In this document: positions 23,466-34,920 of the stretch, one piece after another
Position numbering within the stretch: position 1 is the first letter of the stretch
Layout: each line of letters opens with the position of its first letter
From: Penium margaritaceum
Lineage: Eukaryota > Streptophyta > Zygnematophyceae > Desmidiales > Peniaceae
Assembly: GCA_023375785.1 (NCBI GenBank)
Contig: SZWC01000805.1
Coordinates: 282,217 to 346,216 of the forward strand
Direction: 5' to 3'
Length of the DNA: 64,000 nt
Program-made: the position numbers and the translations under genes
The notes under the pieces: model-generated
The model's input: only the letters and a program-made list of their open reading frames with translations
What the model was told of the DNA's origin: nothing
Database searches by the model: none

Positions 23466-25271
23466 AACTATTTGCCTTGCTTGCGTCCACTACCACCAGC
23501 TCTCCATTCCCCGCGTTCCTTGCCTATTGCTACTACTCCTTCATCGCCTTTGTCGCGACATCATCATCCTGCTTCTGGCATAACCTCTTCATCAATGTAG
23601 CCGCACCATCGACATTCCACTCAGTCTCCTTTGCCATCAATCTGTGCACATTTTTTCCTCATCTTCTACTCACATTTATCAGTCCATCCTTGCATCAGCT
23701 GCTTCCCAGTTTCCTCCACCTTCTGAGAGCTGCCTTTGATCAACCTCAGCTTCATCCTCATTAGCATTATATCCTCAGTGCACGAGGTTCTGCCCCTGCA
23801 CCCACTCATCAAGCAGCCGCCTCAACCATCATCGCTTTCCGCCTCCGCATCGTCTTCCGCTCGGTACAAGGATCCGCCCGGTCCCATTGCCTGTTCCACA
23901 ACGACCCACGCTCACGTCGAACCTTCCATAGCGCACATGGGTTTGCCCATGCGCCCACTCTGTCGTCATTAGTTTTTCTTCAATCATCAGCAATTGTCAG
24001 CATCTACTACCAGCACAAGGATCTGTACGTGCTGGCTGCCTTTTTGCAACAAGCATGCACCCACGCCATTAGCAAATTTCTTGCAGCGTGTTGGCAATCG
24101 TGTTCCTCTTGCCGCATTATACTTTTCTATCTCGCAGTGCACGTGCTTTCACCCCTGCACCCACTCTACCATCCATCGTTCCTCTGCTATCATCAGCTTT
24201 TATCATCCGCCCGGCATAGGGATCCGCCTGGTCACATCGCCTGTTGTGCGACAACCTGCGCCCATGCAAAAACTTCCTCAGCGCACGTGGTTGCACCGCT
24301 GCGCCCATACTGTCCCTTCTACGTGAGCTACCAGTATTCTCAGCATCAGCCTCCGCTACCTCGCCAACATCCTGAACTAGCGATATTCTACTACACCTGT
24401 TGCCTCTACACTTCTGACTTCATCAACATGGCCAACCCTTGGCACACCTGCCCAACTCTTGATGAAGATGGATGCAACATGTACAGTTAGTCACATGCTG
24501 TTTTGACCGTTACCAGCACCATCTTTATCTATGAATATCGTGTGTCCAATTGTCTCCTTACCGCCTATGAGCATCAACGCACTCCTTAGCATCATCCGCA
24601 CCACTATCATGTAACCTTCCTCCTGGTGTGGGGTCACCTCTTCAGCCTCATGGACATGTCCTTCCATCATCTACGTGAAACTGCAAGAAACGGACAAGAC
24701 CTCTGGTTTTGTCTGCAACAAGAGGCATGGAAGCGGATCACCCTCACATGCCGAAAGAATCCTGATGTTCTGCCTCTGCCCAAAGAGCTCAACTCCAGAA
24801 CCTACCTCAAAATTGACCTGGTAGAACCAAAGGAAGAAGAACAGGTAGAAGAACTAGTGGCAGAATAATCTACAGCACCCTCCCCTGTTCCTACACCACC
24901 TGCACAAGGACGAGCTGCCGAGATCACCTAAGAGCAAGAAAGAAACATCAAGGAGTGGCAGAGACAAATCTACACCCTCCTCCATACAGAGCTCATTGGT
25001 CGATATGCAACTACAAATGCCCTCCTCGGAAGACCCAAATATCTCGGCAAGCAATGCTTCCCAGCTAGAATGACCAGGAAGCAAGGCAATCTTGACTATG
25101 ACCTTAAAACTTGGCTATAGCGCTTCATGGCAAGAAACCTTCATCACCTAGTGTTAGCTCATCCTGATGACCTCCATGCCATGTGGAAGGATCTCCATGA
25201 ACACTATAGCGGTCAACGTTTTGAAGACTAGGAGCGGTACTCCCATTAACTCTTGTCGGACTCAGGGGGTC

Positions 25272-25708
25272 TGTTGGAAATCAGACCCCAACAGACGTTA
25301 TTCTCTCAATAACGGTTCAGGTCCGAGACCAGACCATCTTGATCTAATTGCTCTCCAAGCGTCTGACCATTAAATCCCTAGTGTGAAGTCATCCCCTAAT
25401 GATGTGACACATGTTACCCGCGTCTGGCTAGCAGAAAGAAGCCGTTACCATACTCCCTTGTCCTATTTTGCTGTATGTTTTTGAGAATGTTCATTCCCTT
25501 AAGTTAACCAGAACTGTTCTGCACACATTGTTCCCTTTGGTTCCATGGCTTCACCGCCGTGTCTTTGCTCTGCTCACTTCTCGTTTCAACCTCCTTCTCC
25601 AACCATTTCTAGTCTATTGTCCTTGGCTGAGCACATATCAACCCATCACTCGCCTTGCTTCTTGTCTCTCTCATCAACAGCTGTCTACCTCCCTTCATCA
25701 GTGCCTTG
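25272..25708 (+). repeat. S3 3' LTR, left part
   Basis: It begins TGTTGGAAATCAGACC and ends with GTGCCTTG, the left 8-base target duplicate of the hAT element (25,701-25,708). Confidence 0.85.
25701..25708. repeat. Left target-site duplication of the hAT element
   Basis: GTGCCTTG, identical to 30,143-30,150. The S3 LTR sequence reads through when the element is removed (compare the 5' LTR near 22,576). Confidence 0.9.
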
Positions 25709-25795
25709 CAGTGTTGACCTTGGCCTCGCAAACCTCGGTACATTGAGGTCTACATCAGTACATCGATGTAGCTGTAATTGGCAACATCTATGTGG

Positions 25796-25844
25796 NNNNN
25801 NNNNNNNNNNNNNNNNNNNNNNNNNNNNNNNNNNNNNNNNNNNN
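25796..25844. other. Assembly gap (49 Ns)
   Basis: A run of N followed by a G-rich stretch (GGGGGAGGGGGG...). The gap lies in the subterminal region of the hAT element, so its true length may differ. Confidence 0.99.
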
Positions 25845-25870
25845 GGGGGAGGGGGGAGAAGGGGAGGGGG

Positions 25871-26060
25871 GTCAGTGAGGTCCACTAATTTGTAACTATA
25901 GACTCCGATCTACACTTGTTCAACATTCTTTCATACACACTTCAAGGTGCACTATTCAAGGGGGGGGGGGCAATGAGGCCCACTAATTTGTGATTGCAGA
26001 CACAGACCTACCATTGCTCACCTCCCTATGAAACACACTTCTAGGTGTACAGTTTAAGGT
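25871..26060. repeat. Two-copy subterminal tandem repeat of about 95 bases in the hAT element
   Basis: Two units each contain a CCACTAATTTGT block (near 25,881 and 25,980), a run resembling CACACTTC(A/T)AGGTG and an end resembling TTCAAGGGG. The poly-G tract near 25,960 separates them. Subterminal repeats in hAT elements often bind transposase; that role here is inference. Confidence 0.65.
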
Positions 26061-26531
26061 ACTGCAACTTCTTATTGCCAATCATGCACACTAGCTTTGG
26101 TGTGTCACAAATTTCACGCTTCACATGCAGTATCACACTGTGGTCACTAGAATGGAACTCTGCTTTAGACATGCACATTTCAGCATAATAGACTGAATTG
26201 AACACTGAAATGAAATTGAAAGCATGTCTCATGTCTGACAACATTTCTACTTGCACAGAGCACTTGTTGCTCTGCGAATAGCCAGCTTACTTGCTGTAGT
26301 GGCTACTACGACAGTCCCTGCCACACGCTTTGCTGCCCTGGCTACAGCTAGGGCAACTAAGGTAGCCCTCTTATTCCTGTGGCTTGCTCTGCCAAGCCGT
26401 GATGCTGTTATTGCTCCTGGATTGGATGATGGTGCTGATGTCCCTTGCTTTCCTACTCTCTAATCTCCCTGCCCACCTGGTATAGCTCCAGCTGCTCCTT
26501 CTCCACCTACTTCTTCCCCACTGCCTACTCC

Positions 26532-29293
26532 TCATTCTTCCCCACCTGCTCCATCTGGCTCAAATTCCCCTCTCTCCCCACGTGCTGTCCCTTCTCCAAT
26601 TGCTGCCCCTTCTCCACCTGCTATCCCTTCTCTAGCTCCTTCCCCTTCACCTGCTGCCCCTTCTCCACCTGCTGCCCCTTCTCCACTTGCTACCCCTACT
26701 ACACCTGCTGCCCCTTCACCACCTGCTCCACGAGCTGCTGCACTGCTGCATAAGGCCTTCACCTGTACACAAACACGCACTGGATGAGTGTGAGGCATTC
26801 CAGGTGTACTCCTCATGACTCGGACAAACGCCATGACCTCAACCACATCATCATCTCCCAATGACTCCTCTACCTCCTCCTCCTCCTTGTCCTCCCTAGT
26901 GTCATCACTCTCCATGTCATCCTTGGGCTAACTCAACACTCCCTCCTCTCAACAACATCTCCATCATCCTCACTCGCCTGTGTGTGAGCTTCTGCTTTTG
27001 CTTCTGTGGCTACAGTGATGTTCTTTGATGTATTGCGTCCATTCCGGCCGTAGTGCTTGGGTAGACAGACGTTGCACCAAACGAGGAGCTCGAGTGTCGA
27101 CACCTTGAGTCGGTTCCTCCTGGCACTATTGATCAACTTGTGGGTGGAAAAAACACGCTCACACTCAGATGAAGAACATGGCTGCGACAGCAGCTTCAAT
27201 GCCAGATTGCAAAGCACGGGCAGGTTGCACATGTTGTTGACATGCCACTCTGCAGAAGACATTGTGCCACATTGCACCTTTGCTACTACAGCAATAGCCT
27301 TGGCATTCCTACGAGGTGTCACCATGGGATCGTGGACAACCATGGTCTGAGCCAGCTGAAATGCACCGATCTCCTTCATCATGGCGTCGTGTTTTGATTC
27401 TACAACTTGTACCTCCACCACTGCCTGCCATGCCTGTAGGGTAGTGGCATCACTGGACAGATCACTTCCAAAGTGCTGAGGATGCAGACGCCTGGCAGCT
27501 CATATCCTTGGACCAACAGTGGTCCAATCTGCCCAGAACAAAGTTGACATGAGACTCTACAACCTTCCGTCCCTTCTTGCCCTTCTTCTCAGCCAGCGCT
27601 TTCACTTGCTCTGCACAATCCAACAACCCCTCATATATCTCACCAGCCCCCCGACCCTGGGAATCAGCCACACGAAGCACCCGCACCAAGAGCAGAAGCA
27701 AGTCCTTCAACTGACGGACCTGGAGCCAGAAGACCTTCCGCCGTACGATCCGTCTCACCTCCTTATTCCGACTTCTGAAGCCAGCATCCCGCTGTAAGCC
27801 AATCTGCTTCCAGACTTCCACCTGCACAAACGCTCCCAGCTCCCTCCGCAGCTCCAGCAACCGCTCCACCATGTCAAACACGGAGGCAAAGCGGGTGTCG
27901 CACCTGTTATTGAGCACCTTGCCCCTGTTTTGTCCTTCAGCCATGTACGAGGCATGGCATTGTTCCTGAAGAAGGCAATGAATTTCTCACAACGTCCAAT
28001 GATCCCTGCACCCCATGCAGTCTTCCCAACATCCTTCATGATCAGGTCAATGTTGTGTGCACAACAACCCAGGAAAATCAGCTTCGGGTACTTCACCCGC
28101 AGCTGATCAAATGCCTTCTTGTTCACTGAAGCATTGTCACATATCACCAAAACAACCTTGTCCTCACCCACTGCTTTGATCGCTGCCTCTATCATGGAGG
28201 CAGTGTGGTCTGCATCCCTAGTCAGACCGTTGGCATCACGCAAGAACAGGTGGACCGAGCCCATGGCATTGACTGCCATGGCATTCTGAATTGGCCTGAT
28301 CAGCCTATCGGACCACTCGTCAACTGCTAGACTGGTGCCATAAGTTGTCCATCCTTGCTTCAAAGGCGCGTCTAGCTCAGCAAGCTGTGCATCCAGTTTT
28401 GGGAGCACGTCATCCACCACTGTGCCTCTGGCTGGCAACCTAAATCTCGGTGTTGTCTTCTTTGCTGACTTGATGACATCCATGAGTGTTGGCTCCCGAC
28501 AGAAGGAGATGGGTGAAGCAGCAATGCACACAAGTTTCACAATGTCCACCTGGCAGTTCACGTTGTTCGTCCTGTCAAAGTGCTGAACCATGGTGGATTG
28601 TTGAAAACAAGCGGCTTTGTTGATGTCAAAGAGAGGTATCTCACACTCAAGTCTTGTTGTGGTTTCTTGCATGCTTGGACCTGCCGCGTCCCCAACATCG
28701 TCATCACTGGAGTCGTGCTGCAGCGTCAATCCCCCGTCTCCTGCTTGGGCTGCTTTCTCCTCGGCCTCCCATAACTTGAGCCACGGCATTGGTTTGTCCT
28801 TCGTCCCCCATTTGGTACCCTCTCCCTTGTACAGCTTCACGTTGTATGGCTGCCATCCTGCCGGCCGCAGTGGAAATCACTCCATGCCCAATGCGTCCTT
28901 GCATGTTGGCGGAGGATGGGGACACTTCCCCACATTCGGGTTGTTGCAAGCGAAGTGGCCGCGGATGCGGTCACACGTCCTGCACACCCTCTTGGCGCAC
29001 AAGCCACAGACAAATCTCGTCTTTTTGCTGCTTGTTGGCTTGGGCTCGCAGTACTTGGACAGTTCCTTGGTGAGGAAATCACCGGTGAGAACTTGTTTCT
29101 TTGGTGGATTCCATTTATGGGCATCATATTGTGCCAATACAGGGGAAACAACAGCTACCGTCGGACTGGAGCAGGATGTTTGGTTTGAGCAGGTGTTGGA
29201 ATTGGGCTGAGAAGACGACATGGTGGGAGGAACACACTGTCGCACCGGCCTCAAGCGCCAGTGTGCCGAAGTGTTGGGTTCGTCACGGAACAA
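26532..29293 (-). pseudogene. hAT transposase (BED finger, DUF659, hAT C-terminal domain), broken
   Basis: Reads on the minus strand in pieces. 29,293-28,877 (139 codons) holds a BED-type zinc-finger region with FVCGLCAKRVC and GHFACNN, the DNA-binding part. 28,840-27,755 is in the same frame after a TGA stop at 28,875-28,877; it holds the DUF659 transposase core, with TSLAVDEWSDR, then VICDNASVNKKAFDQL and LGCCAHNIDLIMKDVG. Near 27,930 the sensible reading shifts to another frame (TRFASVFDMVERLLELRREL), continuing to 27,462. Near 27,465 it shifts back to 27,421-26,933, which carries the hAT dimerisation motif LLSQPCSSSECERVF followed by SARRNRL. An acidic and Gly/Glu/Ala-repeat tail (26,915-26,532) follows in a further frame. 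Introns cannot be excluded for the frame changes, but the stop argues for a pseudogene. Confidence 0.88.
26590..26730. repeat. Short-unit repeat coding Gly-Glu-Gly-Ala-Ala in the transposase tail
   Basis: On the plus strand, units such as GCCCCTTCTCCACCTGCT are repeated with variation (unit 15-18 bases). On the minus strand they read GEGAAGGEGAAG. It probably arose by slippage within the C-terminal tail. Confidence 0.75.
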
Positions 29294-29322
29294 GGGGGAG
29301 ATTTGTTACTGCCATTTGGAGT

Positions 29323-29474
29323 AAGACTTGCACCGATAGCGGTGCAAGTCTTGCTTGTGTCGGACGCAGCGAAATGTGGCTCAACCGTAGTGAAATGTTG
29401 CTGGATGGCGTCAAGGCTTGACGCCATTGAGCGACATGTTGTTGGATGGTGTCGACCGATGTTTCTTTGACACC
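29323..29474. other. Cluster of three hairpins upstream of the hAT transposase
   Basis: First: AAGACTTGCACC (29,323-29,334), loop GATAGC, GGTGCAAGTCTT (29,341-29,352), a perfect 12-base stem. Second: ATGGCGTCAAG (29,405-29,415), one base, CTTGACGCCAT (29,417-29,427), a perfect 11-base stem. Third: GGTGTC (29,448-29,453) with GACACC (29,469-29,474). A motif close to GAAATGTTGCTGGATGG is repeated between them. The cluster lies just outside the transposase start, on the 5' side, where transposase-binding or promoter sequences are expected. Confidence 0.8.
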
Positions 29475-30142
29475 TGGTGCATCCTCTGCACATTTGAACA
29501 TTAAACCTAGGCCATACGATTGGTTTGAACGACTAAAGACTGAATTAATTATACTTGACACAATGTCACGATGTTTCGCAAAGAAACATGTACAACATGT
29601 TTTGTGGACTTTTTTCAGTCGGACATATGCCACATGTATCAACCAAACCTATGAAATCATCTGTTACTTTTCGTACATAAGGTACATGAACAAATTATTG
29701 AAACTATTCTTTTCACACCACAATATTGGCTCATGCAGATATTCTCAAGTCTGATGTTCAGCATGCGACTGGCCATTGCCATGGCGTCTCAGGATGAGGG
29801 CAAGCTGTGCCACAGAATGAAGCATGTCCAAGTGCAACTTATGATGCGTGGACATCATTGGTTGAATAAGGGTGATGCATGCCAGCTGTCATGAAGTGTT
29901 CCATGTAATGTGCTTTCGGCAAGATGCGTGCATGGAAAACAGAGTGTCGCTCCGGGAGCTGAACGCGCAATGTTCTCAGTGCAAGACTTATCCTTGGTGA
30001 GTACTTGGGCTTGTGGGACACAACAGTATCGCATGGTCCTGGGTGTCCTCGACCTTCAACACCACATTGATGTTGCCTCAATGCCCGTCGTGGTGCCGAT
30101 GTTGTTGTAGTCGGCCTCCTACAAGCAACGAAGTCAACTCTG

Positions 30143-30150
30143 GTGCCTTG
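30143..30150. repeat. Right target-site duplication of the hAT element
   Basis: GTGCCTTG, an exact 8-base match to the left copy. Confidence 0.9.
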
Positions 30151-30301
30151 CTCTCTCTCGGCTCTTTCTCAAGACCTGCGGCTAGCTTATCGGAACAGCT
30201 TTCTCCTTTTGCTTTCATCATCTTGCTGATGCAGTTGTACAAGTTCCACTCCTTCTCTCTGCTTCTGCTGTGCTTGTCCCATAACCTGCATTCTTCTGAC
30301 A
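30151..30301 (+). repeat. S3 3' LTR, right part
   Basis: It continues the LTR after the hAT element and ends TTCTGACA. It matches 5' LTR positions from about 22,584 to 22,740. Confidence 0.85.
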
Positions 30302-30641
30302 GCCATTCCCGCCGGTATGCACCGGGATATCTCAGTCCTTCTATGATCCTTCTTCATGCCCGCACTGCCGTGCTCAGGCACCTCTAGCTCCACAGCCCCG
30401 ATGCCGATTGGCACTTCGCCTACTCAATATAGGCCCACACATTGACACACTGACTACAATTCGGTGTCTTGATTATTGTGGACCTTACCTCTCACATTCT
30501 CATGCCATCAGCCTTTCAACCTTTGTAACGTCAGTAAGCCATCGGCAACTGTAGCGTTGACGATGCTTGTGCCTCCTCCTCATCAAAACATCTATCTTCT
30601 TTGATCCTTGTTGTAGTTTCCTAATACAAAATATTCTAACA
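30302..30641 (+). repeat. Element B 3' LTR, right part
   Basis: It starts with GCCAT, the right target duplicate of S3, then matches the 5' LTR of B from about 19,235 to its end. It ends TTCTAACA. Confidence 0.85.
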
Positions 30642-30700
30642 TACTTGTCATACACCGATGGGGACATGGACATGAACGGAATTTGTTTCGGTGTGATTTG

Positions 30701-31768
30701 TGACACAAAACACTTCCCGACTGTCCACAACCAGGCACGCAGCTCTCACATAGGTGGGAGGTTGACGCATGGCGAGCAACGGTGGTTTTGACTGACAGTG
30801 CGCTTTGGGTTGCCACACCCAATGTGAGAGGTCACATGAGTACAACCATGGCAGAACGCATGAGGGGAACTTTGGACGGAAGTGACGTTGTTTTGAGTCA
30901 CTTAATGGACACGTACATGATTTGATGAGTTACAGAGATTTTCAAATGCTTTCTAACCACACCACGTGCAATTTGGAGCAGTGTAGTGCCCGCTATGCTC
31001 TCCCACGTGCATCATTGCAACTCAGCCACATGTCTTACCACTAGCGTGTGTGACGGGCGTCCGGAGTGCCCTGGTCGCCAATGAAGCATCATGCCGCCTT
31101 TCCAAGGCGCCCATGGCTCTAATGAACCATGGGATATTGGTCTAACATCCCCCAAGGGGTACCTTGGCCTTGGTCTGCGTGCTGGGAGTCGAACAACGCA
31201 CCGTTGGACCCATTTTTCGTGCGGACGAGTGGTCAGCTGACCAACCCCGACTGGCTGCACCACCCAAATTTGGCAAGCCATATGTCCCTTATTTCTAGGC
31301 CGATTGCTGGGATCCAACTTGCGTTGGATCCAGCACATCACCTACTTTAAGGATACACTCTCAGATCATACGAACACAGAACATGCTGAGGTATATCCTA
31401 TTCGACAACTCAGCCACATGGCTGAGACTCTACTACATGGCAAAGTGGCCGGCCTCAAGTTCCGCCTCGTCATCAGCCATGGCCACGGGCTGTTTTTCCC
31501 TGTGCCATGATGTAGACCTCCAGCCTTGACCCTGCATATCTTCTCTTGTTCCAGCCAGCTTCTCACAGCTCCTTAGTCCTGAGCACTGCTCCGTCAATGA
31601 TGCCGATGTTGCTGGTGCGCTCAGATGATGCACCATGTCTGTGTGGTGTTGCAAAGGTGCAGCACCCATGCTCACTTGCGCATGTGTGAACTGGCATCTT
31701 GGTGCTGACCAGATGTCAGCCACCTTACCACTCACACAACGGCATGACGAGGGACAAAATTCTTAACA
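30701..31768 (-). repeat. Element J 3' LTR
   Basis: It pairs with 34,921-35,994 over its whole length. Shared blocks include CCATGGGATATTGGT near 31,123 and 35,351. Confidence 0.88.
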
Positions 31769-34700
31769 ATATCCCCCTCGTGCCTTATCATGCCGCTCGG
31801 CTCCCCCTCCAGCTGATCCCATCAGCTTCATGGCGCATTCTTTTGCAGTTGCCATTGTTGAACTTGTGCCATCCTTGGTGGAACCCCTGGCTGCTCCACG
31901 GCTGTTTGCAAGCATGTGTGTGGCTTCCTGCCACTCTGCCACCTTGCCTTGCTGCCAACGGAGTTTACGGCTACTTTCGTCTCGTGCCTAGCTCCACCTT
32001 GGAGACCGCAGCTCCTTAGCTCCCTATCCGCTGCGCTCGTGCACATCAGGCTTGCCTACCACCCAAGTGCAACCCTCCTCATCTTGCTTTTTGCGCCTTG
32101 AGTTTTCACCTGCTTGTTGCATGGCCTTCGCATCCTGCACCCCTGCAGCCATGTGCTTGTGCGGCCACTGGCCCATGTAGCATAGTGCATCCACTTGCAC
32201 TTGCCACCCCTCTTGGTCCCTCAGCTTTGCAGCCAACTTGCTGTGTGGCCATTTTGCCATCCATCTGCGTCTTGGTGACCTGGCGGGTGCTGCTGCCTTG
32301 TTGCCAATGCTTGCCAATACAACCTTCCGCCCCGTTTTGAGGCGTTGGGAGCACCCACCTCCCGCGAGTCCCCCGCTCCAGTGGAAGCCATACGCCAGCT
32401 CTGTTGTCGCTGCTTCATCCGCTACTGTTGGAACCAAATTGATCTATCATGGTTGTTTTACACACAACCAGCACCCAGGACACGTCTCCGCTTGGACCCA
32501 ACGTGAGCTCTGCTACATCAACTCAAAGTGGACTGCTTCCTTGCCGAATGGTGTAGCCGATGTCTCTTGCTACTACAAGCGTGTGCGTTGCTTGATGCTG
32601 TTGTTCCTTGACATTTCTCGTGGAGCCACATTGCTCCACTCAGGTCCCCTTCTCTGCTTCTACCACCCTCGGCACGCCCTCACTTGGACCCAACGTGAGC
32701 CGAGCCACATCCATCCAAAGTGGAGTGCTTCCTTGCCAGTTTGGCGCATCCAGCTGCTCTTGCTACTACAAGCGCTGGCCTCTAACCCATGTTGACTTCG
32801 ACTTCCGAGTTTTGGAGTAAAATTCTAAGTCGGAGAGTCGGTCAAAGTCGACTTAAGGTCGACTTAGATGTTGGCAGTGGAACATAGATCGTGAGTTTCT
32901 GGTTCCAACGCAATTTGAATCGCTAAATTCCGTTACGTTTGCAGGAAGTTATGAATGTTCAAACTTGGGATGTGCATAAACACCTCTTGCAGCTACATTT
33001 TGTTTACAAATGGCTTCCTATGACATCATATACATGTTTTATATGCAATCCATCAAGTGTTGAAAGACACGTAAATAATGTTTCTTACTACAGTGTACAT
33101 GAGACGCAGTACTTGGCACACCATAATGAGCCTCCTAACCAGTTGGAGGAAAACCGACTTCCGACTTGGCTCATGAGGAGCCGACTTCCGACTTTCGACT
33201 TCCGACTTGGCCATCAACTTCGACTTCCCAACGTCATCATGGCCTCTAACAGTGTTGAAGCTAGCCCCTTGGACCTGATGTCGTTTCCCATTCCCAATGC
33301 GTGCAATGCGGTTGTGAGTTCCCGCGCCGGTGTTGACCTCCCGCCATCACCTTCGTAGCACGCTCCAACCCTGCAGCGCCTTGGATACAACACACCACTG
33401 TTTTGTGGTTGATGTTTGGTTGATGTTGATGCACCAGCAGCTCCCCCTCATTTTTTGAGGTGGAACCAACTCCCCCTGTTTGGCAGACCTGGTGCGTCCT
33501 GCCCATCGCAGCTGCACTTTGCACTGCCAAATCTGGCATCACGGCGGCTGACCAGGTGCTGCCACTCGGGGTTGTTGAGCCTGATTCTGTCTTCTGATGC
33601 ATGCACTTGCTCCCTTCCAAAGGGACTTGCGCCTTTGTTGGACTGTTGTGAGTTTGCACTGCTGCACTGCTACATCCCTTGTTGATGCAGCTCTCCTCCC
33701 TTGTCCTTGGCCAGCAGGAGCCGCGCCCAAAGCCGACGCACCTGCCGCGACCATGGAGCGTGGAGGCTGAGGCGGCCCTTGCATTTTGCATGCAACTCGT
33801 CCTCCTTTCCATCAGCACACCACCCACCATGCTGTCACATTTCCCATGAGCAGGTCCATGGCGACTCCCTTGAAGCCCCACCTTCTGCTCCCCTGAAATT
33901 GACAGCGATAAAATCCTCACCCCTTTTTATGTCATCATTTTTGTGGGTTCGCTCCACCGCTCTCACCTCCAGAGCCTTCCAACGGCATATGCCACAAGCT
34001 CCACATCTCTTTCTCTAGACAGGCTGTTGGTGGAGTTTGGCATGTCCCCCACGTGGCTGCCCTCAATCAACGACGACCACTGCTCCTTGACGAGGACCAT
34101 CAGTCCCTGGCGCGTGTAGACTGCGGACCCGGTCTGTCATCCTGCTCCCGAGCTCTTGGTGTGGTCCATGGCTACCGGTGCACACGTCTCCACATGGCCC
34201 ATTTTGCCACGACGCCCGTTGGCTCTTCAAATTGCATCACATCCAGTGATGCCGTGCGGACGCGTCTCGCTCCCATTGTCCCCGCCTCAAGCGTGGTGAC
34301 GGGCGATATGCGCAGAGGACGACACAGTCACTTGCTCCCATTTTGTCCAGCATTCTGTTTGCCAAGCTTCAATTGTAGCAAGAGAAGCAGCCTTGCCATT
34401 GAGCAAAGCCACCAGCAGCACCATGTTGCAGCAAAGAGGCACGCCTCCTCGCATGAAGCGGTGAGCGTGCGACTCAATCTGCTGCGAATGCTCCTTTGCG
34501 ATGTTGTCGATGCCTTGGAGGGTTTGAGGGAAGTCGACATTGGAGTTGATAACTTCAGCTGCGAACGGGAACCATGCCTGATTTCGGCCCATCTCACTGC
34601 CCCAAGGCAGTTCCTAGCATGGATAAACCTAGCCTGCTGCTGCGTTGCATCAAGAGGCATTTTGACGACCATGTCAAATGTTGTGCCGCCCGCCTTCTTG

Positions 34701-34903
34701 CATGGACACGCTGCAGCTACTTCCGACCCTTCAACCGCATGCCACATGCCGTCTTCCTCGTTCTGCTACCACCTGAGCACGCATGGAGCACAGCGTGGAC
34801 TCCACTTGTTGCTCTTTCTGTGCACACCATGCACCATGGCAGTGACTGCTCCAGTCATGTCGTTGCACGCGAAAGCCGTACGTCGCCGCCGGTCGTGACC
34901 CAA

Positions 34904-34920
34904 GTGGGCCCCTAACCCTT
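34904..34920 (-). other. Half-tRNA type primer-binding site of element J
   Basis: On the minus strand, AAGGGTTAGGGGCCCAC follows the LTR directly. It differs slightly from the AAGGGTTATGGGCCCAG of Copia-P3, which matches the initiator tRNA-Met anticodon stem-loop. Confidence 0.65.

Larger units (their letters stand above)
25709..30142 (-). mobile_element. hAT DNA transposon with transposase remains and both ends
   Basis: A hAT superfamily transposon of 4,434 bases, including a 49-base N gap. It starts CAGTGTTGAC at 25,709 and ends GTCAACTCTG at 30,142, so the terminal inverted repeats pair apart from one base over the first ten. CA(G)NG-type ends are typical of hAT. It is flanked by a perfect 8-base target duplication, GTGCCTTG (25,701-25,708 and 30,143-30,150), the length hAT transposases generate. 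The transposase reads on the minus strand (29,293 to 26,532). The insertion is in the 3' LTR of S3, making it the innermost and latest of three nested insertions. It is inactive as read: the coding frame is interrupted. It could have been mobilised in trans, since both ends look sound. Confidence 0.93.
22139..30301 (+). mobile_element. LARD-like LTR element S3, carrying a hAT transposon in its 3' LTR
   Basis: The 5' LTR is 22,139-22,740 (602 bases), followed by a worn primer site TGATATTAGAGC at 22,741-22,752. The interior runs to 25,271 and holds the family S module (23,250-23,465). Near 24,690-25,220 there are short readable stretches with a gag-like look that I cannot assign. A GGGGGT purine run precedes the 3' LTR, which starts at 25,272 (TGTTGGAAATCAG). 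That LTR is split at 25,708 by the hAT element and completed at 30,151-30,301. The flanks are GTCAT (22,134-22,138) and GCCAT (30,302-30,306), a 5-base target duplication with one later change. It is non-autonomous. Confidence 0.85.
18500..30641 (+). mobile_element. LARD-like LTR element B, with nested insertion in its 3' LTR
   Basis: The 5' LTR is 18,500-19,555 (1,056 bases, ending CTGACA), followed by a perfect primer site TGGTATCAGAGC (19,556-19,567). The interior (19,568-21,400) has no recognisable retroviral-type protein. A purine tract (AAGGGAG) precedes the 3' LTR, which starts at 21,401. That LTR is interrupted after 22,138 by element S3 and resumes at 30,302-30,641. The resumed part matches 5' LTR positions from about 19,230 to 19,555 in order, including the GACTACAA(G/T)TCGGTGTC block. 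Removing S3 gives a 3' LTR of about 1,073 bases. It is inserted in the Copia-K1 5' LTR. No clear target duplication is visible. It is non-autonomous and broken only by insertion as far as its ends go. Confidence 0.85.

Noticed and set aside
24626-25230. Possible gag-like protein near the end of the S3 interior
   Set aside because: The 80-codon frame and neighbouring stretches look protein-like (HHLVLAHPDDLHAMWKDL) but match no family I can name; left as a remark in the S3 entry.
32238-32795. 185-codon open frame on the plus strand
   Set aside because: Antisense within element J and overlapping several other open frames; no domain.
34053-34898. 281-codon open frame on the plus strand
   Set aside because: Antisense to element J, no domain, biased composition.
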